From contig DASTNK010000084.1 in assembly GCA_035720945.1 (NCBI GenBank), forward strand, positions 1 to 24,266: 24,266 nt of DNA, read 5' to 3'. The position numbers and the translations under genes were made by a program. The stretch is from SCQX01 sp035720945. Its GTDB lineage: Bacteria > Pseudomonadota > Gammaproteobacteria > Burkholderiales > Burkholderiaceae_B. Position 1 is the stretch's first letter. Each line of letters opens with the position of its first letter. Shown here piece by piece: positions 8,032-18,415 of this stretch. Below the pieces are notes generated by a model that did no database searches, was not told the origin of the DNA, and saw only the letters and a list, made by a program, of their open reading frames with translations.

Positions 8032-8508
8032 TCGATGATGTTCAAGAAGCCGGGCGATGGCGTCGGCCAATGGGCTGGGCGCGATGCGCTCGCGCAAATC
8101 CCGAAATGCGCTCAGGGCGGTGTCGTCGAGTGGGATGACATCTTTCTGATGGGGTGTTTTTGCCCCGTTTTGCGGCAATCCCGCTTGTACCCTGACCACG
8201 ACTTCGCTTATGTTGCGCCCATGCCCCGCCAGGGCCCGCGCAATGCTGGGGGCCATCTGCCGTAGCTTGGCGGCATGCGCCGCGCTGGGAACCGCAAGCG
8301 TGATCTGCTGTCTGTCAAGACGGGCGACTCGGCAGGTACGCGCCAACGCGGGTGGCAGCAGCGCCTGTATGTCGTGCTCCGCCGAGAGTAGCGCCTTGGC
8401 CGTCGTGAGCACCGATGCGCCCTGGGCGTCCCGGCCCAGCCAGGCGAGCGCCGACAGGTCTGTCGTGTGTTTCGTGCCTGAGGCGGAACGTGTCGTGGCA
8501 CGGCGCAT
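8023..8508 (-). CDS. dciA: DciA-like replicative helicase loader (DUF721)
   Basis: DciA is the ancestral bacterial loader of the DnaB helicase, found where phage-derived DnaC is absent. The protein has 161 residues. The DUF721 domain (about 18-115) shows the family pattern: a helical start (LAWLGRDAQGASVLTTAKALL), LLPPALARTCRVARL, a beta strand with QQITLAVPSAAHAAKLRQMAP, then ISEVVVRVQ. The C-terminal tail (115-161) is low in conserved features. It is convergent with lpxC and divergent from the M23 peptidase gene, with only 31 nt between their starts. The ATG follows a modest CAGGG ribosome site. Identification rests on pattern memory of DUF721, not on a search. Confidence 0.8.
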   Translation of the reverse strand: MRRATTRSASGTKHTTDLSALAWLGRDAQGASVLTTAKALLSAEHDIQALLPPALARTCRVARLDRQQITLAVPSAAHAAKLRQMAPSIARALAGHGRNISEVVVRVQAGLPQNGAKTPHQKDVIPLDDTALSAFRDLRERIAPSPLADAIARLLEHHRRT

Positions 8509-8539
8509 GAATTCAATACCCTGAAATGAAGGAAGTTAT

Positions 8540-9484
8540 GTGAAATTGATGTCGAAACAGGAATTTTCCGACCCCTCGGGGGCGGGCATGGGCCAGCGCC
8601 TACGGGTTGTCGGGTTGGTGGTGGCCGCGATGGCTGTGTCGGCAGCGGCGGGCGCATGGGTGCAGGCGCAACGCGCCCACGCCATGTCGGCCCCAAGTTT
8701 GGCGCAACAGCGCGCCCTTGGCAAGCAATTGTCGCGCGATGCCTTGTACCTGCGTGAGAACATGAAGTTGCTGGCTGGCCGGGTCGGCGAGATGCAGGCT
8801 CGGCTCATTGCGCTCGACGAGCTTGGAAACCGGGTGGCCAAGGCGGCTGACGTCGCCTATACCGATCCCGAGATCCACGCCAGCTTCCGGCGATCCGCCA
8901 TGGACGACGACGTGTTTGAAGGCGGGCCGGGCAGCGCGAAGGCGCTGGGTGACCACATCGCTTATCTGGAAAAGCAGGTGGCTGATCAGGGCGATCGTTT
9001 CGCCATGCTGGATCTGGTCCTGACGAAACGCGCCGGGGAGCAAGCCCGCTTGCCCACGTTGATGCCGGTCCATTACACGTATCTCAGTTCCCCGTTCGGA
9101 TGGCGCCGTGACCCGGTCACCGGGCGCCGGGCCCTGCACACGGGTATTGATCTGGCCGCGCCCAGGGGTACGCCGATCAGGGCGGCGTCGGGCGGTGTGG
9201 TCGTCAAAGCGGGCTACGAGTCGGGCTACGGCAAGATGGTCGAGATCAGCCATGGCAATGGCTTGGACACGCTCTATGCTCATGCCTCGAAGGTGGATGT
9301 GAAAGTGGGCGAACTGGTCACCAAGGGGCAGGTGATCGCCAATGTGGGGGAATCGGGCCGCGCCACCGGAGCCCACCTGCATTTCGAAGTGCGCATGGCC
9401 GGACAGCCGCTGGATCCGACCCTGTTCCTGGGGCGGGGGTCTGTGCGTCGCTTGCTCGCCGTGACCGCCTCGTACAGGGGCTGA
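8540..9484 (+). CDS. M23-family (LytM) zinc metallopeptidase, membrane-anchored
   Basis: Peptidoglycan endopeptidase or envelope LytM factor. It has 314 residues from the GTG at 8540, which has GGAAG at 8531-8535. An ATG at 8549 is an alternative start. One membrane helix or uncleaved signal lies at about 21-40. A helical region follows (about 55-165, including YLRENMKLLAGRVGEMQARL), then the M23 domain from about 180 (LSSPFGWRRDPVTGR). Zinc ligands are His200 and Asp204 (HTGIDLAAPRGTP) and His281 (HLHFE); His248 and His279 are the other active-site histidines. The full set is present, so an active enzyme is predicted, acting in the periplasm. This gene commonly sits between dciA and secA in related betaproteobacteria. 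The exact bond cut cannot be read from sequence. Confidence 0.93.
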   Translation: MKLMSKQEFSDPSGAGMGQRLRVVGLVVAAMAVSAAAGAWVQAQRAHAMSAPSLAQQRALGKQLSRDALYLRENMKLLAGRVGEMQARLIALDELGNRVAKAADVAYTDPEIHASFRRSAMDDDVFEGGPGSAKALGDHIAYLEKQVADQGDRFAMLDLVLTKRAGEQARLPTLMPVHYTYLSSPFGWRRDPVTGRRALHTGIDLAAPRGTPIRAASGGVVVKAGYESGYGKMVEISHGNGLDTLYAHASKVDVKVGELVTKGQVIANVGESGRATGAHLHFEVRMAGQPLDPTLFLGRGSVRRLLAVTASYRG

Positions 9485-9493
9485 CGTTTTGTT

Positions 9494-9530
9494 GCGAAAG
9501 GTGCGTTAAACTGTCTCGTTTGCCTTTCGC
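9494..9530 (+). promoter_or_regulatory. Inverted repeat in the secA leader
   Basis: Perfect 8-bp arms GCGAAAGG (9494-9501) and CCTTTCGC (9523-9530) enclose 21 nt and are followed by GTTTTAT. It begins 10 nt after the M23 stop and lies about 70 nt before secA. It could terminate the M23 transcript or act in the secA leader. No SecM-like peptide ORF is evident. Confidence 0.35.
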
Positions 9531-9598
9531 GTTTTATCGCTAACCTGAACAGAGAGATTGAGACCTGGTCATGCCGGGTCCGCATCGACACGACAAGA

Positions 9599-12358
<2,760 letters not shown>

Positions 12359-12364
12359 TCTCCC

Positions 12365-12390
12365 ATGGCACGGGTCCGGGTCCGTGCCAT
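12365..12390. terminator. Hairpin between convergent secA and mgtE
   Basis: A perfect 9-bp stem ATGGCACGG/CCGTGCCAT with an 8-nt loop lies in the 43-nt space between the secA and mgtE stop codons. It is symmetric, so it could serve both transcripts. No U-tract follows on either strand, so Rho-independent action is uncertain. Confidence 0.45.
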
Positions 12391-12401
12391 CGAAGCCCGC
12401 G

Positions 12402-13877
12402 TCACAGCAGGAACACGGTCGCCAGACTCAGAAAAATCAGGAAACCCAGGGAATCGGTGGCGAAAGTCAGCAGCACCGACGACCCCATCGCGGGGTCTTT
12501 CCCGAAGCGGTCGCGCAAAATGGGGATGACCACCCCGAGCGTGGCGCCGATCAGCATGTTGCCGATCATCGCCGCCATCATGACCACGGCAATGGCCGCC
12601 GAGTCGGAAATGGCCCAGGCGAACAGACCGGCGACCAGGCTGCCGAACAGCCCCACCAGGAACGTCACGGCCATCTCCCGTTTGACCAGCCGCCAGGTGT
12701 TGGCGCCGGTGACGCGCCCCACGGCCAGCGCCCGGATGATGATGGTCATTGTTTGATTGCCCGAGTTGCCGCCAATCCCCGCGACGATGGACATCAGGAA
12801 CGCCAGGATGACGATATGGCTGACGGTGTCTTCGAAGCGCGACGCCACGAACGAGGCGGTCGAGGCGGTGCACAAGTTGACCAACAGCCACGGGGCGCGG
12901 TTGCGCAAGGCCACCCGCACAGGGGCGAAAATATCCTCTTCCTGCAAGCCGGCGCGTGACAGGGCCTGTTCCTGCGAGTCTTCCTGGATGACATCGACGA
13001 CTTCCGAAATGGTCACCCGTCCGATCAGCCGCCCCTGCTCATCGGTCACCGGGGCGGAGACCAGATCGTAGCGCTCGAAGGCCCCCGCCGCGTCGGCGTC
13101 GGAATCCAGGGGGTTCAGTGTCAGGACATTGGTGTCCATCACTTCCGAGACGTCGACGTCGGGTTCGCTGACCAGCAACGTCGACAGATACAGCGTGCCG
13201 CGCAGCCTGTCCTGGCGGTCCACCACGAACACCTGGTCGGTGTGGTCGGGCAGTTCGTGCAGGCGCCGCAGGTATCGCAGCACGACCTCTAGAGAGACGT
13301 CCTCCCGCACCCGGACCATGTCGAAGTCCATGATGGCGCCCACGGAGTCCTCGGGGTAGCCCATGGCTTCGACGAGTTGCGCGCGCTCCTCGTCGGTGAG
13401 ACCACGCTGGACTTCGGCCACCACGTCGGCAGGAAGATCGGCCACCAGATCGGCGATCTCGTCGGCATCCATCGTGCCGGTCGCCGCGACCAGGTCCCGA
13501 TGATCCATCGACTCGATGAGTGACTCGCGCGCCCAATCCTCGATCTCGAGCAGCACATCGGCATCGTGCGCGGGGTCGACCAAATGCCAGATGATCTGCC
13601 GTTCGCCGACCGGCAGGGATTCCAAGATGAAGGCGATATCGGCCGGATGCAGGCCGTTGACGATGTCGCTGACCCTGGAGGCTGGCCGCGCCGGCAGGAT
13701 GCCCTCGAAGGCGTGCGGAGCGTCAGTGCCGGCGGCTTGGCGCGCCGCCACGGCGTCGGCGACTTCGTGGCGGCGCAGGATGGCCTGGATCTCTTGCAGC
13801 GCGAGTTGGGCGTCTTCGGGGTCCAGTCGGCGGGGGCTGGTGATAGACGAGCCTTCCGGCTTGGCGTGATCCTGCAT
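12402..13877 (-). CDS. mgtE: MgtE-family magnesium channel/transporter
   Basis: Mg2+-gated inner-membrane Mg2+ channel. It has 491 residues. After a variable N-terminal extension (1-60) come the MgtE N domain (about 60-180), with repeats such as LHPADIAFILESLP and MDADEIADLVADLPADVV, and two CBS domains (about 183-245 and 246-305) that sense cytosolic Mg2+. The plug helix (about 305-325) leads to five predicted membrane helices (325-491) containing GIGGNSGNQT (367-376), KDPAMGSS (460-467) and the pore Asp475 in FATDSLGF. All conserved elements are intact. It is the last gene of a tight minus-strand run (10 nt from the thioesterase gene) and converges on secA. Confidence 0.95.
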   Translation of the reverse strand: MQDHAKPEGSSITSPRRLDPEDAQLALQEIQAILRRHEVADAVAARQAAGTDAPHAFEGILPARPASRVSDIVNGLHPADIAFILESLPVGERQIIWHLVDPAHDADVLLEIEDWARESLIESMDHRDLVAATGTMDADEIADLVADLPADVVAEVQRGLTDEERAQLVEAMGYPEDSVGAIMDFDMVRVREDVSLEVVLRYLRRLHELPDHTDQVFVVDRQDRLRGTLYLSTLLVSEPDVDVSEVMDTNVLTLNPLDSDADAAGAFERYDLVSAPVTDEQGRLIGRVTISEVVDVIQEDSQEQALSRAGLQEEDIFAPVRVALRNRAPWLLVNLCTASTASFVASRFEDTVSHIVILAFLMSIVAGIGGNSGNQTMTIIIRALAVGRVTGANTWRLVKREMAVTFLVGLFGSLVAGLFAWAISDSAAIAVVMMAAMIGNMLIGATLGVVIPILRDRFGKDPAMGSSVLLTFATDSLGFLIFLSLATVFLL

Positions 13878-13887
13878 GGCCCCGTTG

Positions 13888-14295
13888 TCAGAGAGGCGGC
13901 AGCGGACGGCTCTGGCGTTGTTCGTCCGTGGCGACGTAAGTCAGGGTGGCTTCCGTGACCTTGACCACCTCGCGCTCCAGGCGCTGGCGCTCGGCATAGA
14001 CCTCGACCAGCACGGTGATGGACGTGCGGCCGACTTTGAGGATCTCGGCGTAGAAGCTCAGCAGGTCTCCCACGAAAACGGGTTGCTTGAACGTGAAGGC
14101 GTTGACGGCCACGGTGGCGACCCGGCCGGCGGCGCGCCGGGTCGCGGGCACGGAGCCGGCGATGTCGACCTGCGACATGATCCAGCCGCCGAAGACGTCT
14201 CCGTGTATGTTGGCGTCGGCCGGCATGGGCATCACGCGCAGCACGGCGTGTCGTTCGGGCGGGGGAAGGGTGGAGGATGAGGAAGCGGGGGTCAC
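13888..14295 (-). CDS. Acyl-CoA thioesterase, hotdog fold (YciA-like)
   Basis: Hydrolyses acyl-CoA to free acid and CoA in the cytoplasm. It has 135 residues from the GTG at 14295. This start is chosen because CAGGA sits about 8 nt before it, it leaves 28 nt to the upstream gene, and the alternative ATG at 14382 would add 29 low-complexity residues overlapping the amidohydrolase gene. Key features are the HGDVFGGWIMSQVD motif (31-44) with the catalytic Asp44, the central strand region VATVAVNAFTFKQPVFVGDLL, and KVTEATLTYVA near the end. The arrangement matches YciA/Acot-type single-hotdog enzymes. Chain-length preference cannot be told. It lies between the M20D hydrolase and mgtE in one apparent operon. 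Confidence 0.88.
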   Translation of the reverse strand: MTPASSSSTLPPPERHAVLRVMPMPADANIHGDVFGGWIMSQVDIAGSVPATRRAAGRVATVAVNAFTFKQPVFVGDLLSFYAEILKVGRTSITVLVEVYAERQRLEREVVKVTEATLTYVATDEQRQSRPLPPL

Positions 14296-14323
14296 AGTGA
14301 AGGTTCCTGGAGAATAGGTTTGG

Positions 14324-15526
14324 TCAGGCCGCGCCGCGCGCGAGCCAGCGCTGGGCCAGTCGCACCCAGTAGGTGGCGCCAAGCGGAATCAGGTCGTCGT
14401 TGAAGTCGTAGCTGCCGTTATGCAGCATGCAGGGGCCCATGCCGTGCCCCGCATCGCGGTGGTTGCCCTGGCCGTTGCCTATCCAGATGTAGCACCCCGG
14501 TTTGGCCTTGAGCATGAAGGCGAAATCCTCGGAGCCCATGGACGGCTTGACGGTCTGGTCGACGTGTTCCTCGCCCACGATGTCCTTGAGCACGTCGGCG
14601 CAAAACGCGGTTTCGTCAGGATGGTTGACCGTGGGCGGATATTTCCGGTGAAAGGCGAAGCTGGCCTTGCAGTCGAATGCCTGACAGGTGAGTTCGGTGA
14701 TTTCGCCCATGCGCTTCTCGATGACGTCCAGGATGTCGTCGGAGAAGGTGCGGACGGTGCCCCGCATTTCGGCGCTGTTGGGGATCACGTTGTCGGCCGA
14801 ACCCGTGTGGATCTGCGTGATGCTGATCACCGCGGGCTCGATGGGAGGGAGGTTGCGCGTGATGATGGTCTGGAATGACTGCGCAAGCTGCACGGCGGCC
14901 ATGACCGGGTCGAAACCCAGATGGGGCATGGCGGCGTGCGCCCCCTTGCCTTCTATCGTGATTTCGAATGTGTTGCTCGAGCCCATCATGGGGCCCGACC
15001 GCACACCGAACGTGCCCACCGGCATGCCGGGCCAGTTGTGCATGCCGAACACCGCCTCCATTGGAAACAGGTCGAAGAGGCCGTCGTCCATCATCTTCTT
15101 GGCGCCGCTGAACCCCTCTTCGGCGGGCTGGAAGATCAGGTAGACAGTGCCATCGAAATCGCGGTGCTCTGACAGGTAACGCGCCGCGCCCAGCAGCATG
15201 GCCGTGTGGCCGTCATGGCCGCAGGCGTGCATTTTGCCTTCGTTGGTGCTGGCGTGTGCGAATGTGTTGAGTTCCCTCATCGGCAGCGCGTCGATGTCGG
15301 CGCGCAGGCCCACCGCACGGCCGTTGTCTGACCGGCCCCGCACGATGCCCACCACGCCGGTGATACCAAGCCCTCGATGCGCGTCGATGCCCCATTCCTG
15401 CAATTGCCTCGCAATGACATCCGCCGTGCGGCTTTCTTCGTAGGCCAGTTCGGGATGGGCGTGGATGTCGCGGCGGATTGCGGCGATGTCCGCCTGCCAG
15501 CCAACAATGGAATCGACTAATTTCAT
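14324..15526 (-). CDS. M20D-family amidohydrolase (hippurate/N-acyl-amino-acid hydrolase type)
   Basis: Di-metal amidohydrolase that removes N-acyl groups from amino acids or related amides in the cytoplasm. It has 400 residues. RRDIHAHPELAYEE (18-31) is the M20D N-terminal signature. Metal ligands are Cys102 and His104 (ACGHDGH), Glu136/137 (FQPAEEGFSG), His163 (GMHNWPG) and His369 (CMLHNGSYDFND). Asp78/80 in LRADIDALPM match the other conserved acidic positions. The lid domain (about 185-300) begins at FEITIEGKGAHAAMPH. Full conservation predicts activity, but the natural substrate (hippurate, N-acetyl-amino acid, indole-acetyl-amino acid) cannot be fixed from sequence. It is first in the minus-strand run and divergent from the acyl-CoA synthetase gene. 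Confidence 0.92.
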   Translation of the reverse strand: MKLVDSIVGWQADIAAIRRDIHAHPELAYEESRTADVIARQLQEWGIDAHRGLGITGVVGIVRGRSDNGRAVGLRADIDALPMRELNTFAHASTNEGKMHACGHDGHTAMLLGAARYLSEHRDFDGTVYLIFQPAEEGFSGAKKMMDDGLFDLFPMEAVFGMHNWPGMPVGTFGVRSGPMMGSSNTFEITIEGKGAHAAMPHLGFDPVMAAVQLAQSFQTIITRNLPPIEPAVISITQIHTGSADNVIPNSAEMRGTVRTFSDDILDVIEKRMGEITELTCQAFDCKASFAFHRKYPPTVNHPDETAFCADVLKDIVGEEHVDQTVKPSMGSEDFAFMLKAKPGCYIWIGNGQGNHRDAGHGMGPCMLHNGSYDFNDDLIPLGATYWVRLAQRWLARGAA

Positions 15527-15658
15527 GGTGGGCGATCCTGTAAGATATGTAGTCGGGATGATACGTGATATACCGATCCGACGCTGCCCGGGCCTGCACG
15601 ACTATCCTGGCCTCGGCGGTATCATCGTCCTGACGCCAATCATACAAGGGTTCGGATC
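15527..15658. promoter_or_regulatory. Divergent promoter region, M20D hydrolase / acyl-CoA synthetase
   Basis: This 132-nt region lies between two divergent starts. It is AT-richer than its flanks on the left side (TAAGATATGTAG, GTGATATACC). A perfect 8-bp inverted repeat GATGATAC (15557-15564) / GTATCATC (15619-15626) spans it symmetrically. No convincing sigma-70 boxes were found. Ribosome sites are CAGGA for the minus gene and AAGGG for the plus gene. Confidence 0.4.
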
Positions 15659-17332
15659 ATGCAGCGGCCGTGGCTTTCTGGATACCCCGAGGACGTGCCC
15701 GCCGAAATCGACATCGGCGCTTATGACTCCCTGGTCGATTTGCTTGACCGGGCCTGTCACCGGCACGCGTCCCGGGTCGCGCTGGTGTCACTGGGGTGCC
15801 GCCTGCGTTATGCCGACCTCGATCGCCACGCCGACGCGGTGGCCGCCTGGCTGCAGTCCAAGGGGCTGCCGACTGGGAGCCGCGTGGCGTTGATGATGCC
15901 CAACGTGATGGCGTACATGGTCATCCTGCTTGGGGTGCTGCGCGCGGGCATGACGGTGGTGGGGGTCAACCCCCTCTATCGCGAACGCGAACTCGAGCAT
16001 CAGTTGCAAGACAGCCAGTCCCAGGCGATCTTCATCCTCGAGAATTTCGCGGCGACTCTGGATAAAGTCCCCGCCACCAAACGGCCCCCGCATGTGGTGC
16101 TGGTATCGGTGGGAGATCTGCTGGGCCCAAAGGGTTGGCTGGTGAATTTTGTCGTACGCCACCTACAGCGACGCGTCCCGCCTTGTCGTTTGGATGGCGT
16201 GGTGCGTCTCGGCACCGTATTGAGCCAGGGGGCGAAGGCGCCGCGGCGCGGCGTCGCGGTCCGCATGGATGATGTGGCGGTGCTGCAATACACGGGCGGG
16301 ACGACCGGCGTGCCGAAGGGGGCCATGCTGACGCACGGCAACCTGGTCGCCAATGTCCTGCAGGTCGAGGCGGTGGCGCGGCCGGTATTGCATGACGAGG
16401 CCATGACCATCATGACCGCCTTGCCGCTCTATCATGTGTTCGCCCTGATGGTGTGCGGGTTGTTTGCCGTGCACAAGGGCATAAGCAGTGTGCTCATCAC
16501 CGATCCGCGCGACTTGCGTACCTTGGTCGGTGCTTGGCGGCGTGACCCACCGCATATCTTTCCGGCTGTCAATACCTTGTTCAACGGGCTGGCCAATTTC
16601 CCGGCGTTCGCGAAGCTGGACTTTTCGACTCTGCGACTATGCTTCGGTGGCGGTGCCGCCGTGCAGGAAGCTGTTGCCGACAAGTGGCGACGCGTCACGG
16701 GCCGTACCATCATCGAAGGCTACGGCCTGTCGGAAACCTCGCCCCTCGTGTGCGTCAATCCTACGAATTCCGAGTCATATTCCGGTGACATCGGGCTGCC
16801 TGTGCCGTCGACCGACATTGTCATGCTTGATGATGCAGGCGAGGTACAACCCTATGGCTCTCCCGGGGAACTGTCCGTGCGCGGGCCGCAGGTCATGAAA
16901 GGCTACTGGGGTTGCCCAGAGGAAACCGCCAAGGTGTTTTCCGCTGACGGTTTTTTCCGCACTGGCGACATCGGCATCATGAATGAACAGGGTCGTGTGC
17001 GCGTCGTCGACCGCAAGAAAGATCTGATCCTGGTGTCCGGCTTCAACGTCTACCCCGCCGAGATCGAGGGGGTGGTGGCGGCACACCCCGGGGTGCTCGA
17101 GTGCGCCGCGGTGGGGGTGCCCGATGCGCGCACGGGCGAGGCGGTGCGCCTTTACGTGGTCAGGAAAGATCCATCGCTCACGCAAGAACAGGTGCTGTCA
17201 TGGTGCGCCGAACGGCTCACCGCATACAAGCGCCCGCATTCTTGCGAGTTCCGCGAGGCCTTGCCCAAGAGCAACGTGGGCAAGATACTGCGCCGGGCGT
17301 TGCGCGATGAAGCGCGGGCACAGCAGGGCTGA
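15659..17332 (+). CDS. fadD: Long-chain-fatty-acid--CoA ligase (FadD-like AMP-forming)
   Basis: ANL-superfamily enzyme that activates fatty acids to acyl-CoA with ATP, peripheral to the inner membrane. It has 557 residues, near E. coli FadD (561). The AMP-binding P-loop YTGGTTGVPKGAML is at 211-224, with PLYHVFAL after it and LITDPRDL typical of FadD. GYGLSETSP follows, then RTGDIG and the hinge DRKKDLILVSGFNVYPAEIE. The C-terminal catalytic lysine lies in SNVGKILRR. The ATG follows AAGGG at 9-nt spacing. FadD identity is favoured by length and linker motifs, but a different chain-length acyl-CoA synthetase is possible. It ends 11 nt from the convergent suhB-like gene. Confidence 0.88.
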   Translation: MQRPWLSGYPEDVPAEIDIGAYDSLVDLLDRACHRHASRVALVSLGCRLRYADLDRHADAVAAWLQSKGLPTGSRVALMMPNVMAYMVILLGVLRAGMTVVGVNPLYRERELEHQLQDSQSQAIFILENFAATLDKVPATKRPPHVVLVSVGDLLGPKGWLVNFVVRHLQRRVPPCRLDGVVRLGTVLSQGAKAPRRGVAVRMDDVAVLQYTGGTTGVPKGAMLTHGNLVANVLQVEAVARPVLHDEAMTIMTALPLYHVFALMVCGLFAVHKGISSVLITDPRDLRTLVGAWRRDPPHIFPAVNTLFNGLANFPAFAKLDFSTLRLCFGGGAAVQEAVADKWRRVTGRTIIEGYGLSETSPLVCVNPTNSESYSGDIGLPVPSTDIVMLDDAGEVQPYGSPGELSVRGPQVMKGYWGCPEETAKVFSADGFFRTGDIGIMNEQGRVRVVDRKKDLILVSGFNVYPAEIEGVVAAHPGVLECAAVGVPDARTGEAVRLYVVRKDPSLTQEQVLSWCAERLTAYKRPHSCEFREALPKSNVGKILRRALRDEARAQQG

Positions 17333-17343
17333 CGCTTGGTGGT

Positions 17344-18195
17344 TCAGTGTCGCGGCTTGAGCCTGGGGCGAATCAGGGCGTCGAGCGCCGGTGCGACATG
17401 CCGATTGCCGGCATAAACGTAACCGCTGAGCGGCCAGGGTTCGGCGTGATGCATGTCTTCGACCACCCCCCCGGCTTCGCGCACGATGATGGTCCCGGCC
17501 GCGACATCCCAGGGGGCCAGACCCATTTCCCAATAACCGTCGTAGCGGCCGCAGGCGGTCCATGCCAGGTCGAGTGCCGCCGCGCCCATGCGGCGGATGC
17601 CGCGAGTGGTCCTGATGGCTTCGTCGAGCGTGGGCATGTATTGGTCGGCGAAGGAGAAATCGCGGAATGGGAAACCGGTGCACAGGACCGATTCGCTCAG
17701 GGTTTCCGTGAGCGAGCAACTGATGCGATGTTCGTTGAGCCAGGCCCCGACGTTATAAAGTGCGGTGAAGAGCTCTTCGCGATTAGGGTCGTAGATGACA
17801 CCGATGACAGGAGTGTCGCGGTTGAGCGGCGCGTCATCACAGGCAAGGGTTCCGGCGTGGCCGATGAGGGCGATGGAGACGGCGTACTGCGGGATGCCGT
17901 GAAGAAAATTGGTCGTGCCGTCGAGCGGGTCTATGTACCAGGTGGCGGCGCCAGAGGGCTGTCCGCCGGTTTCCTCGGCCACGATACCGAATTCGGGCGT
18001 GCGTTCGCGCAGGATCTCGATGATGGCCGCCTCGGCTTCACGATCCGCTTGTGAGACCAGGTCGTTACGGGCTTTCTTGTCTATGACGAGGTCGTCCCTG
18101 TTGGAAAAATGCGCTTGCAGAATCGCCGCCGCCGCATGCGCGGCGCAGACCGCGGCGTCCAAGGAATCGCTAAGGGGGAGTCGTGGAGAATGCAT
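17344..18195 (-). CDS. suhB: Inositol monophosphatase family protein (SuhB-like)
   Basis: Mg2+-dependent phosphatase of the inositol monophosphatase/SuhB family; in E. coli SuhB also joins the rRNA antitermination complex. It has 283 residues from the ATG at 18195. The open frame runs upstream to 18423, but that part is Arg/Trp-rich and unlike the family. Metal-binding residues are Glu74/75 (VAEETGG), Asp89 and Asp92 in YIDPLDGTTNFLHG (87-100), and Asp230 in WDVAAG (229-234). All are present, so an active enzyme is expected. About 12-15 extra residues (about 113-128, GHAGTLACDDAPLNRD) interrupt the usual strand turn before VIGVIYDP. The physiological substrate and any RNA role cannot be told. 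Confidence 0.88.
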   Translation of the reverse strand: MHSPRLPLSDSLDAAVCAAHAAAAILQAHFSNRDDLVIDKKARNDLVSQADREAEAAIIEILRERTPEFGIVAEETGGQPSGAATWYIDPLDGTTNFLHGIPQYAVSIALIGHAGTLACDDAPLNRDTPVIGVIYDPNREELFTALYNVGAWLNEHRISCSLTETLSESVLCTGFPFRDFSFADQYMPTLDEAIRTTRGIRRMGAAALDLAWTACGRYDGYWEMGLAPWDVAAGTIIVREAGGVVEDMHHAEPWPLSGYVYAGNRHVAPALDALIRPRLKPRH

Positions 18196-18284
18196 ACCGT
18201 CGCTGAAGCTGGGTTGAGGGACGTGGGGTGGATTCGTTGCGTGACCGCGACGCCCCGCTCGTTGGTTATTCTTAGTGTACGCAA

Positions 18285-18309
18285 CATTGGCGGGATCGTC
18301 CCGCCAATG
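18285..18309. promoter_or_regulatory. Perfect 11-bp palindrome between suhB and mnmC
   Basis: Arms CATTGGCGGGA (18285-18295) and TCCCGCCAATG (18299-18309) are perfect complements around a 3-nt centre. It lies in the 220-nt divergent region. No T run follows on either strand, and termination would make little sense between divergent genes, so an operator or transcript-leader structure is likelier. CATAAT at 18313-18318 just to the right could be a -10 for mnmC. A second dyad, GTTGCGT (18236-18242) / ACGCAAC (18279-18285), abuts it. Confidence 0.5.
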
Positions 18310-18415
18310 GTGCCATAATGGCCGCGCCGGTCGGCGCCACCACGTGGAGTTGTTGTTTTTTCGACGGCCGTGGCATTGCGCCCCAGGGCGGTGCCCCGAT
18401 TCAAACCTGGACATC

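Noticed and set aside
14296..14382. Upstream extension of the thioesterase to an ATG at 14382
   Set aside because: The extra 29 residues overlap the amidohydrolase 3' end and are not family-like. The GTG at 14295 has a good ribosome site.
18275..18415. Upstream extension of mnmC
   Set aside because: It passes through the palindrome and a Cys/Arg/His-rich stretch unlike MnmC. The ATG at 18416 gives the expected N terminus.
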